Shown here: positions 1-4,973 of the stretch, in pieces | How the letters are laid out: each line of letters begins with the position of its first letter | Numbering within the stretch: the stretch's first letter is position 1 | Assembly (NCBI GenBank): GCA_937864275.1 | Contig: CALMIW010000692.1 | Span: 1-5,458, forward strand | DNA from: an uncultured Dehalococcoidia bacterium | GTDB lineage: Bacteria > Chloroflexota > Dehalococcoidia > Tepidiformales > Tepidiformaceae | DNA: 5,458 nucleotides | Direction: 5' to 3' | The notes under the pieces: generated by a model | Database searches by the model: none | What the model saw: only the letters and a program-made list of their open reading frames with translations | Told to the model about the DNA's origin: nothing | Made by a program: the position numbers and the translations under genes

Positions 1-92
1 ATTAACTATCTTCGGCAGCGATCGTCTGCCTAATAGGGTCAGTGGCCCCTCCCGCAGCGAGAAATCCCGCCGAATTCACGTTCCCCGTCCGG
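1..92. other. Left edge, no recognisable gene
   Basis: I see no credible coding sequence. Some frames are open across the stretch, but they lack a ribosome binding site and recognisable protein content. An 89-codon plus-strand frame beginning at 42 runs through the hairpins and into the antisense of the sigma gene, and looks spurious. The stretch may be the spacer beyond the sigma factor's terminator, or the far upstream region of a gene outside the window. Confidence 0.5.
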
Positions 93-120
93 GTTTCCCC
101 GGGGTTTCCGCCCGGGAAAC
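93..120. repeat. Inverted repeat downstream of the sigma gene
   Basis: A 7-bp perfect inverted repeat (GTTTCCC at 93-99 pairs with GGGAAAC at 114-120) with a 14-nt loop that itself contains CCCCGGGG. It lies just past the stronger hairpin at 122-153. Together they form two hairpins in tandem at the 3' end of the leftward transcript, which would fit a double terminator or an RNA 3'-end stabiliser. That role is inferred from position. Confidence 0.4.
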
Positions 121-121
121 A

Positions 122-153
122 CGAACGCCCGGGAACGTGCTCCCGGGCGTTCG
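122..153 (-). terminator. Probable terminator of the sigma factor gene
   Basis: A perfect 13-bp inverted repeat (122-134 pairs with 141-153, core CGAACGCCCGGGA) with a 6-nt loop. It starts 31 nt beyond the stop codon of the leftward sigma factor gene. The minus strand beyond the stem reads TGTTTCCC, a weak U-tract, so it is a strong hairpin but not a textbook intrinsic terminator. The symmetric stem could act in either direction. Confidence 0.65.
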
Positions 154-184
154 AAACGAGACAAGATGGTGACAGTTGCGGGTT

Positions 185-958
185 TCAGGCAGCCTCGCGC
201 AGGAGGGCCCTTCGCAGCCGCTTGACTGCCTGGGCGTGGAGCTGCGAAACGCGAGTCTCCGAAACGGAAAGCACGGCTGCGATGTCTTTCATCGTCAGGT
301 GCTCAACATAATACAGAGAGACGACAAGCCGTTCGCGCTCCGGCAGCCCCTGGACCGACCGCGCAAGGTCCTCGTACAGCTCCCGCTCTTCGAACGAGCG
401 GGTGAAGTCGATATCCTCCTCCGCGGTGGGCATTTCGGCCGCCGGGAACGAGTCCCCGTCGTCGTCGCGCTCCAACATGCGGTCCAGCGAGACGGTCACC
501 CAGCGGGAATTCGAACTGGCGTCGCGGTACTGGTCGATGGTGATGCCCAGGTGCGCGGCGGCTTCATGGTCGTTCGGCGAACGGCCGAGGAGCGTTTCAA
601 GCTCACTCTGCGCGCGCTGCACGTCCCGGGCCTTCTGGCGCATCGTGCGGCTGAGACGATCCATGCGCCGGAAGGCGTCGATCATCGCACCGCGGATGCG
701 CTGCACCGCATAGGCGTGGAAGTTGGTGCCCTTCGACGGGTCATACCGCCGGACGGCTTCGACGAGTCCGCATGTGCCATAGCCCACGGCATCCTCGAAT
801 TCGAGAAGGCCAGGGATCTCGAGCGGCAGCGAGCGGGCCACGCGGCGCACCAACGGTGCGTACTGCATAACGAGCTGCTGCTGCTCTTCGAGCGTCAGGC
901 GGACGGGCGTCCCGGTCTCTTCGACAACGGGCTCAAGATTGGATGACGGCCACTGCAT
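185..958 (-). CDS. RNA polymerase sigma factor, sigma-70 family, FliA/WhiG type
   Basis: A 257-residue alternative sigma factor that would direct RNA polymerase to a specific promoter set. Region 2 spans about residues 33-105, with the family signatures RYDPSKGTNFHAYA (71-84) and RIRGAMIDAFRRMDRLSR (87-104). Region 3 follows at about 106-150. After an acidic linker (about 162-187), region 4 lies at about 204-252, with the LPERER motif and a helix-turn-helix around MKDIAAVLSVSETRVSQL. The length and the RIRGAMID motif fit the FliA/WhiG/SigB-like group rather than ECF or primary sigma factors. I chose the ATG at 958 because GGAG lies 8 nt upstream and AAGGA is also close; an in-frame TTG at 994 would add 12 unconvincing residues. 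No anti-sigma gene or flagellar gene is adjacent, so its regulon cannot be named. It is divergent from the propeller gene and shares the intergenic region carrying the 22-bp repeats. Confidence 0.93.
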   Translation of the reverse strand: MQWPSSNLEPVVEETGTPVRLTLEEQQQLVMQYAPLVRRVARSLPLEIPGLLEFEDAVGYGTCGLVEAVRRYDPSKGTNFHAYAVQRIRGAMIDAFRRMDRLSRTMRQKARDVQRAQSELETLLGRSPNDHEAAAHLGITIDQYRDASSNSRWVTVSLDRMLERDDDGDSFPAAEMPTAEEDIDFTRSFEERELYEDLARSVQGLPERERLVVSLYYVEHLTMKDIAAVLSVSETRVSQLHAQAVKRLRRALLREAA

Positions 959-960
959 TT

Positions 961-973
961 TCCTTGCTCCCCC
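961..973 (-). promoter_or_regulatory. Ribosome binding site deciding the sigma factor start
   Basis: On the minus strand the sequence GGGGGAGCAAGGA precedes ATG 958. GGAG sits 8 nt from the start and AAGGA 2 nt from it. This supports ATG 958 over the in-frame TTG at 994. Confidence 0.6.
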
Positions 974-1027
974 GAACAAGCACCCTGACCGCAACCGGTC
1001 TGACTTGGTTGTCGATCAGGTGGGACG

Positions 1028-1057
1028 ATTGTTCAGATCCAGCCGGTGACAAAACAA
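1028..1057 (-). promoter_or_regulatory. Weak candidate promoter for the sigma gene
   Basis: On the minus strand TTGTTT (1057-1052) and AACAAT (1033-1028) are separated by 18 nt. They match the housekeeping -35 and -10 at three and four of six positions. A leader of about 60 nt would result. The first CGGTGACA repeat (1044-1051) lies in the spacer, so a bound regulator would block this promoter. The match is poor and the call is tentative. Confidence 0.2.
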
Positions 1058-1095
1058 CGCGAGAACGGTGACACGTGCGTGTTGGATCGGTTACA
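1044..1095. repeat. Three 8-bp direct repeats at exact 22-bp period
   Basis: CGGTGACA occurs at 1044-1051 and again at 1066-1073, and CGGTTACA occurs at 1088-1095. The period is exactly 22 bp, two turns of B-DNA, so all copies face the same side of the helix. Read on the other strand the unit is TGTMACCG, which resembles the direct-repeat half-sites of OmpR/PhoB-type response regulators. A related GGTGAAC at 1132-1138 continues the array nearly in phase. The site lies between the divergent sigma and propeller genes and probably is an operator or activator array. The protein that binds it is unknown. Confidence 0.6.
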
Positions 1096-1107
1096 GCGGA
1101 GGACATA

Positions 1108-1141
1108 AGGGAAAACCCTGAGTGACTGCGGGGTGAACCCC
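1108..1141. repeat. Paired GGG-NNNN-CCC mini-palindromes 22 bp apart
   Basis: AGGGAAAACCCT (1108-1119) and GGGGTGAACCCC (1130-1141) are each self-complementary around a 4-nt centre. Their GGG-N4-CCC cores start at 1109 and 1131, again 22 bp apart. They extend the periodic array into the region just upstream of the propeller promoter and could be further regulator half-sites. They lie upstream of the expected transcript start, so a riboswitch reading is less likely. Confidence 0.4.
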
Positions 1142-1175
1142 TACGGGCGTTTCCGGACGTATTGCACTGCATAAC

Positions 1176-1184
1176 TGATATAGT
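1176..1184 (+). promoter_or_regulatory. Extended -10 promoter for the propeller gene
   Basis: TGATATAGT fits an extended -10 element (TGN followed by TATAGT). No good -35 hexamer lies about 17 nt upstream, which is typical of extended -10 or activator-dependent promoters. The expected transcript start is near 1191, giving a leader of about 68 nt. GCACT (1164-1168) and AGTGC (1182-1186) form a small dyad overlapping the -10. The periodic repeats end about 35 bp upstream, a plausible activator position. Confidence 0.45.
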
Positions 1185-1258
1185 GCGAAGTTCAATACCA
1201 CAGGAAACCGAACGCGTTTCTGGCCCTCTGACCGCCCCCGCACGCACAATCAACCACC

Positions 1259-2371
1259 ATGACTTCGGTTGCCGTCGCCCAGAGAACGTCAGGAATCGTA
1301 TTTCACGAGCTCACCGGCGATGCTTGGTCTTCCGCTGGCGAAGCGAAAGGCTTGTGGCCGGCGGCCGCGCCCCGCCACGGCGGGTGGACCGCGTGCGTCA
1401 TCGACGAGTCATCGCGTCTGGAGCACCACGGCCCCTTCGGCACGCTCGAGGTGCCCGGGTCGAAGACTGAGCCGCCAGCGCTGCTCGGCCCACGGCTTGG
1501 GCACTACGCGGCCTGGGCCCGGTCCGGCGACACGCTGTGTTATGTCGTTCCGGATGGCCGGGCGCTCTCACTTCGCACATGGCGCTCGGGCGAATCCGGC
1601 TTTCGGACGCACCTCAGCGCCGCCCCCCTGTTCCCGGCATGGGTGCCGGGGACCGACTGGCTGCTCTGCCACCACGGCGCGACGCTCAGCGCGTTCGAAA
1701 CCGTCACCGGCGAACAGCGCATCCTTTCGGCTTCGGCCACCGGCTTTCGGACGCCGGCGGTGAGCGACGACGGCTCCTGCATCGCCTGGGCGGAGGTCGC
1801 CAACGGCCGGGTCTGTGTTATGACGAGCGGACTGCGGACTGACCCGCGCCAGGTCGCAACCTTCTCGAGTGCTCTGACACTCTCGTTCCGTCCCGGGACG
1901 GCTAAACTCACCGCCGCGGTCGCCACTTCGCCCGAATCCGGTGTGTTCGCGTGGGTGGTTTCGGTGCCTTCCGAGGGCGAGTCGCAACGGATCGTGAAAG
2001 GCCCGCTCGTCGCCTACTGGTGGGCGCCTGACGGCGAACGCCTGGTCGTCCTGCACCCGTCCTACACGGGCGACGGCCGCTTCCAGCCCCGGCTCTATGA
2101 CGCCGGCGGGCGGTTCCTCGCCGCGATGGAGCCGCTCATTCCCGCCCAGGACACCGCGACGGTGATCGGGTTCTTCGACCAGTACGCTGTCTCACATCCA
2201 AACTGGTCTGCCGATAGCTGCTGGTTCGGCATCTGCGGCCGGGTCGTCACAGAAGGCCCGCATCCGTCGTTCTCGGGAGGTTCGCCCGACTCCGCGCTCG
2301 CCTGGGACACCCGGGCCGCGGGCGCCCCGCATATCCTCGGTCACGGGACGATGCTCGCCTTCGAACGCTAG
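1259..2371 (+). CDS. TolB/WD40-like beta-propeller protein, function unknown
   Basis: A 370-residue protein with no signal peptide or membrane segment, so probably cytoplasmic. It shows about six loosely repeated units of the kind seen in TolB/PD40 and peptidase S9 N-terminal propellers: a W or F, then SxDG/PDG, then a hydrophobic strand. Examples are AAWARSGDTLCYV (83-95), PAWVPGTDWLLC (126-137), PAVSDDGSCIAWAE (166-179), LSFRPGTAKLTAAV (208-221), YWWAPDGERLVVLH (253-266) and NWSADSCWFGICG (315-327). There is no peptidase, kinase or other catalytic domain. Such propellers serve as protein-binding or ligand-binding scaffolds; the partner cannot be told from sequence. The start is the first ATG of the frame. 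No Shine-Dalgarno sequence precedes it (AATCAACCACC), so the start is plausible but not proven. The gene is divergent from the sigma factor and appears monocistronic. Confidence 0.75.
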   Translation: MTSVAVAQRTSGIVFHELTGDAWSSAGEAKGLWPAAAPRHGGWTACVIDESSRLEHHGPFGTLEVPGSKTEPPALLGPRLGHYAAWARSGDTLCYVVPDGRALSLRTWRSGESGFRTHLSAAPLFPAWVPGTDWLLCHHGATLSAFETVTGEQRILSASATGFRTPAVSDDGSCIAWAEVANGRVCVMTSGLRTDPRQVATFSSALTLSFRPGTAKLTAAVATSPESGVFAWVVSVPSEGESQRIVKGPLVAYWWAPDGERLVVLHPSYTGDGRFQPRLYDAGGRFLAAMEPLIPAQDTATVIGFFDQYAVSHPNWSADSCWFGICGRVVTEGPHPSFSGGSPDSALAWDTRAAGAPHILGHGTMLAFER

Positions 2372-2407
2372 CTACGCGGCTGGCGAAGCGCTTCGTTTCG
2401 CCGTAGC
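2371..2407 (+). terminator. Hairpin directly after the propeller gene
   Basis: The stop codon is immediately followed by a bulged hairpin. GCTAC (2371-2375) pairs with GTAGC (2403-2407), and GGCGAA (2382-2387) pairs with TTCGCC (2397-2402), with a 6-nt bulge on one side. The apex contains a 12-bp palindrome, CGAAGCGCTTCG (2384-2395). No U-tract follows, so it may stabilise the mRNA end or help Rho-dependent termination rather than being a true intrinsic terminator. Confidence 0.35.
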
Positions 2408-2503
2408 CACATGCCTGGCGTTATGTAGCGCTCTCCCCATCGCAACGGCAGGAGTTTCGCCTCCGGTGTCGGCCCCGAGGTAAACGGGGGGTAATTCGCC
2501 AAA
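2408..2503. other. Intergenic spacer before the protease promoter
   Basis: No gene is recognised. One small inverted repeat (CCCCG at 2473-2477 with CGGGG at 2485-2489, 7-nt loop) lies upstream of the protease promoter and may be incidental. A 66-codon minus-strand frame crosses the spacer but ends against the propeller stop and has no recognisable content. Confidence 0.4.
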
Positions 2504-2533
2504 TTGAAGCCGCCGAATTTGCCCCTGTACACT
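2504..2533 (+). promoter_or_regulatory. Sigma-70-type promoter of the S41 protease gene
   Basis: TTGAAG (2504-2509) and TACACT (2528-2533) are separated by 18 nt, matching the housekeeping -35 and -10 at four of six positions each. The predicted transcript start near 2540 leaves a leader of about 43 nt, which contains the hairpin at 2543-2559. Confidence 0.55.
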
Positions 2534-2542
2534 CGCGATATC

Positions 2543-2559
2543 ACCCTTCATCGAAGGGT
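2543..2559 (+). promoter_or_regulatory. Leader hairpin of the protease mRNA
   Basis: A 7-bp perfect stem (ACCCTTC at 2543-2549 with GAAGGGT at 2553-2559) with a 3-nt loop would form almost at the 5' end of the transcript. It lies just before the AAAGGA ribosome binding site (2564-2569). It could protect the 5' end or tune translation; there is no direct evidence of regulation. Confidence 0.35.
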
Positions 2560-2582
2560 CCCTAAAGGACACTCACCGCCTG

Positions 2583-3905
2583 ATGGATCTCCCACGCGAA
2601 CAGCCGCAACCCGGCTTCGGCGAACGGCTAGCCCGCAACGCCGTGGTCGTCTTCCTCATGCTGGCGATGGTCACCCTGGCCTTCGGGCTGGCGTGGGGCA
2701 TCCAGGACATCCGCAACGATGACAAACAGGCTTCGACGCCGTCGAGCCGCGTCAACGGAGACGCCGCATCCGGCGAAAGCGTCGGCGCCGCCATCATCGA
2801 CGAAATCGTTGACCTCCTGAAGAACCAGTACGTCGATAAGTCGATCCTCGATGAGGAAACCCTCCGCCAGGCCGCTATCGACGGCATCATCACCGCCCTC
2901 AACGACACGCACACCGAGTACCTGACGCCGGCCGAGCTCAAGGCCGGCGCGCTCAGCCTCGATTCGAGCTACGACGGAATCGGCGCGAGCGTCTCCGATA
3001 CGACGGGCGTGGTGACGATCGTCACACCCTTCCGGGACTCTCCCGCGGAGAAGGCCGGCATCCGCCAGGGGGACACGGTCCTCAAGGTCGATGGCGAATC
3101 CACCGAAGGTTGGACTTCGGACCAGGCGGTCTCGAAGATCCGCGGACAGCAGGGCACGACCGTCACGCTCGAAGTGAAGCACACCGACGGCACGATCGAG
3201 ACCATCGACATCACCCGCGGCAACATCCCGATCGAAAGCGTCTACTCCGAGCCGAGGCTCGAAATCATCCCCGGCGAAAGCGGCGAGAAACTCGTCGACC
3301 GCGACGGGAACGAGGTGACCGACCTCGCGTACATCAACATCGCCCAGTTCCACGACCGCACCGTCCAGGAACTGAAAGCGAAGCTGAACGGCATCGAAAG
3401 CAAAGGCTTCAAGGGCCTCGTCCTGGATCTGCGCGGGAATCCTGGCGGGCTCCTCCAGGCCACCGTCGACGTCGCCGACGAGTTCCTCAGCAGCGGCACC
3501 ATCATTTCCGAGGTCGACGCGGACGGGAAAACGAAGTCCTGGTCGGCCAAGTCGGGCGGCCTCGCAACCAGGATCCCGATCGTCGTGCTGATCGACGGAG
3601 GCAGCGCTTCCGGGGCGGAAGTCCTCGCGGCGGCCCTCCACGATAACGGCCGCGCCCAGATCGTCGGCGTGCGCAGCTTCGGCAAGGGGACCGTCAATCA
3701 GCTCCAGCAGCTGAAGAACTGCGGCGACCCGGACGGCTGCGGCGCCCTCTACCTCTCCGTCGGCCGCTGGCTCACCCCCAACGGCGACCAGATAGAAGGC
3801 CTCGGCGTGAAGCCGGACGTCGAACTTCCTATGACGTACGACGAGTACATCGACCAGGGAGACCTGCAGATGTTCAAAGCCATCGACATGCTCCACGGGA
3901 AGTAG
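2583..3905 (+). CDS. Carboxy-terminal processing protease, peptidase family S41 (CtpA/Prc type)
   Basis: A 440-residue serine endopeptidase that cleaves proteins near the C-terminus on the outer side of the cytoplasmic membrane. Residues 21-40 form one N-terminal membrane segment after a short charged N-terminus, so the catalytic part should be extracytoplasmic. An N-terminal helical region (about 65-120) contains NQYVDKS and the YLTP motif. The PDZ domain covers about 127-215, with the ligand-loop-like DGIGASV and the core SPAEKAGIRQGDTVLKVDG. The protease core follows with DLRGNPGG (282-289). In GGSASGAE the catalytic serine is Ser343, and in FGKGTV the general base is Lys368. Their 25-residue spacing matches the S41 Ser-Lys dyad, so the enzyme looks intact. 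Cys380 and Cys386 could form a disulfide. The ATG at 2583 is preceded by AAAGGA 13 nt away, rather far. The gene has its own promoter and a terminator, and smpB and ssrA lie downstream. Confidence 0.93.
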   Translation: MDLPREQPQPGFGERLARNAVVVFLMLAMVTLAFGLAWGIQDIRNDDKQASTPSSRVNGDAASGESVGAAIIDEIVDLLKNQYVDKSILDEETLRQAAIDGIITALNDTHTEYLTPAELKAGALSLDSSYDGIGASVSDTTGVVTIVTPFRDSPAEKAGIRQGDTVLKVDGESTEGWTSDQAVSKIRGQQGTTVTLEVKHTDGTIETIDITRGNIPIESVYSEPRLEIIPGESGEKLVDRDGNEVTDLAYINIAQFHDRTVQELKAKLNGIESKGFKGLVLDLRGNPGGLLQATVDVADEFLSSGTIISEVDADGKTKSWSAKSGGLATRIPIVVLIDGGSASGAEVLAAALHDNGRAQIVGVRSFGKGTVNQLQQLKNCGDPDGCGALYLSVGRWLTPNGDQIEGLGVKPDVELPMTYDEYIDQGDLQMFKAIDMLHGK

Positions 3906-3914
3906 CCGCCGCGC

Positions 3915-3920
3915 TACACT
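3915..3920 (+). promoter_or_regulatory. Possible -10 element for smpB
   Basis: TACACT, the same hexamer as the -10 of the protease promoter, lies 10 nt beyond the protease stop. No convincing -35 sits 16-18 nt upstream. If used, transcription would start near 3927 and the terminator-like hairpin (3935-3966) would become the leader of the smpB mRNA. Confidence 0.25.
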
Positions 3921-3934
3921 GGAACCATCAGCTC

Positions 3935-3966
3935 AACGGCCCCGTCGAGATGGCGGGGCCGTTTTC
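3935..3966 (+). terminator. Intrinsic terminator between the protease gene and smpB
   Basis: AACGGCCCCG (3935-3944) pairs perfectly with CGGGGCCGTT (3954-3963) around a 9-nt loop, followed by TTTTC. This is a textbook Rho-independent terminator for the protease gene. It ends only 14 nt before the smpB start codon, leaving no room for a promoter in between. It therefore either reduces read-through into smpB or acts as an attenuator within an smpB leader. Confidence 0.8.
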
Positions 3967-3979
3967 TGTCCGAACCACC

Positions 3980-4432
3980 ATGGCAGATTCAACAATCGCC
4001 CAGAACCGCCGAGCGCGGCACGACTATGAATTCCTCGCGAAGTTCGAGGCCGGCATCGTGCTGACCGGTTCCGAGATCAAATCCGTGCGCGAGCACCGCG
4101 TCCAGCTCCAGGGTTCCTACGCGCGCATCAAGAACGGCGAGGTCTGGCTCCAGGACGCCCACATCGCCCCCTACGCCAGCGCCGGCTACTCCGGCCACGA
4201 CCCGGTGCGCGACCGCAAGCTGCTCCTCAACAAGCGCGAAATCCGCAAGATCGAAGAGATGATGGAAGGGAAGGGCCTGACCCTCATCCCCCTCGCCATG
4301 TACTTCAAGCGCGGCAAGGCGAAGGTCGAAATCGGCGTCGGCCGCGGCCTTCACCATTATGACAAGCGGGAGAAACTCAAAGAGCAAGACCAGAAAATGG
4401 ACATGCAGCGAGCCCTGCGGCGGGGTGGGTGA
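3980..4432 (+). CDS. smpB: SsrA-binding protein SmpB
   Basis: A 150-residue RNA-binding protein that binds the tRNA-like end of tmRNA and takes it into the A site of stalled ribosomes for trans-translation. The OB-fold core shows the family hallmarks: NRRARHDYEF (9-18), GIVLTGSEIKSVRE (25-38), GEVWLQDAHIAPY (53-65), LLLNKREI (81-88) and YFKRGKAKVEIGV (108-120). The conserved DKR (128-130) begins a basic, helical C-terminal tail (KLKEQDQKM) that enters the mRNA channel. The residues before DKR read GLHHY where many SmpB proteins have GKK, an unusual substitution. I chose the ATG at 3980 because the protein then begins like other SmpB proteins. The in-frame ATG at 3950 lies inside the terminator loop and would add ten unrelated residues. 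No Shine-Dalgarno sequence precedes ATG 3980. ssrA begins 34 nt after the stop. Confidence 0.96.
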   Translation: MADSTIAQNRRARHDYEFLAKFEAGIVLTGSEIKSVREHRVQLQGSYARIKNGEVWLQDAHIAPYASAGYSGHDPVRDRKLLLNKREIRKIEEMMEGKGLTLIPLAMYFKRGKAKVEIGVGRGLHHYDKREKLKEQDQKMDMQRALRRGG

Positions 4433-4446
4433 GGTGCGAACAGGTG

Positions 4447-4455
4447 TGCTATACT
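4447..4455 (+). promoter_or_regulatory. Extended -10 promoter of ssrA
   Basis: TGCTATACT is a near-perfect extended -10 element (TGN plus TATACT) ending 11 nt before the mature tmRNA 5' end. The -35 position falls within the last codons of smpB and has no recognisable hexamer. ssrA therefore probably has its own strong promoter instead of depending on smpB read-through. Confidence 0.65.
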
Positions 4456-4466
4456 GCTCCTATCAC

Positions 4467-4832
4467 GGGGACGAAGGGAATCGACAGGGAGCTAGGTAGC
4501 CGGATAGCAGGCCGAGGTTGGGCGTCACCCTCGTTAATCAGGCGGCCAAAAACAAATGGCAATAATCGCCAACTCGCACTCGCTGCTTAAACCACAGTAG
4601 AGGCTGTCCCTCCCGAAGCCCGGCCTGGTAGCGTCGGGAAGGGGCATCGCAAAAGCCAGGATGCCGCGAACTCACGCCGATAGCGCTCGCGAAAGACTCA
4701 TCGGCTGGCTAACTGACGTGAGGACCACCATCGCAGTCGGTTAGCGAGACCCCCATCGGTGGGAAAGCCTGTAGGACAATTCGGAGCCAACCTTCGCTGG
4801 ACCGGGAGTTCAACTCTCCCGCGTCTCCACCA
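4467..4832 (+). ncRNA. ssrA: Transfer-messenger RNA (tmRNA)
   Basis: A 366-nt one-piece tmRNA that rescues stalled ribosomes and tags the incomplete protein for degradation. The 5' end GGGGACG (4467-4473) pairs with CGTCTCC (4822-4828) to form the acceptor stem with one G-U pair. The T arm around TTCAACT has the stem GGGAG/CTCCC, and the CCA end (4830-4832) is encoded. The tag frame ends at TAA 4588-4590 and encodes a peptide ending LALAA. The A-rich linker before it and the G/C-rich segments after it fit the usual pseudoknot-rich body, which I did not fold in detail. smpB lies directly upstream; a terminator follows 12 nt downstream. Confidence 0.97.
4546..4590 (+). other. tmRNA tag-peptide reading frame
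   Basis: The frame ending in TAA at 4588-4590 reads P-KTNGNNRQLALAA when followed back to CCA at 4546. The LALAA end is a typical ssrA degron recognised by ClpXP-type and Prc-type proteases. The resume codon is uncertain. The GCC at 4545-4547, a usual alanine resume codon, is out of frame and would give AKNKWQ then a stop, so resumption at CCA 4546 or AAA 4549 is the alternative. Confidence 0.6.
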
Positions 4833-4844
4833 ACTTCCAAATCT

Positions 4845-4871
4845 AGGCCCGCCCTTTCGGCGGGCCTTTCC
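4845..4871 (+). terminator. Intrinsic terminator of ssrA
   Basis: AGGCCCGCC (4845-4853) pairs perfectly with GGCGGGCCT (4859-4867) around CTTTC, followed by TTCC. The 9-bp G/C-rich stem starts 12 nt after the tmRNA CCA end. The minus strand beyond the stem reads AGATTTGG, so it might also weakly stop the convergent ORF at 4974-5270. Confidence 0.85.
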
Positions 4872-4878
4872 ATCACTC

Positions 4879-4894
4879 CGCGGCCGGAGCCGCG
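4879..4894. repeat. Short G/C-rich hairpin in the convergent spacer
   Basis: CGCGGC (4879-4884) pairs with GCCGCG (4889-4894) around a 4-nt loop (CGGA). It lies between ssrA and the end of the leftward small ORF. There is no U-tract on either side; it may contribute to ending the leftward transcript. Confidence 0.3.
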
Positions 4895-4973
4895 CCAGTG
4901 CCTGTTTCTCCACCCAGGCGCTCCCCGCTGACGGTGGCTCGGCTGGTCGACGGAGGGAACCTCATCGTGGTAC

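Noticed and set aside
176..946. 256-codon plus-strand frame opposite the sigma factor gene
   Set aside because: The minus strand carries complete sigma regions 2, 3 and 4; the plus frame has no recognisable content.
1108..1156. Riboswitch-like hairpins upstream of the propeller gene
   Set aside because: The small stems lie upstream of the best promoter for that gene and do not match a riboswitch consensus that I know; a DNA operator reading fits the 22-bp spacing better.
2372..2572. 66-codon minus-strand frame between the propeller and protease genes
   Set aside because: No ribosome binding site, no recognisable content, and it overlaps the protease promoter and leader. It fills the intergenic gap by chance openness.
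2628..3896. 422-codon open frame antisense to the S41 protease gene
   Set aside because: It is a high-GC mirror frame. The plus strand encodes an unmistakable S41 protease with catalytic residues, while the antisense product shows no domain.
3950..3979. Longer smpB start at ATG 3950
   Set aside because: The extra ten residues are encoded by the terminator loop and stem, and the protein aligned from ATG 3980 begins like other SmpB proteins.
4824..4914. Octamer TCTCCACC in the ssrA 3' end (4824-4831) repeated at 4907-4914 as a possible att duplication
   Set aside because: Only 8 bp match and flanking bases differ, and the interval is too short to contain an element. Chance similarity is more likely.
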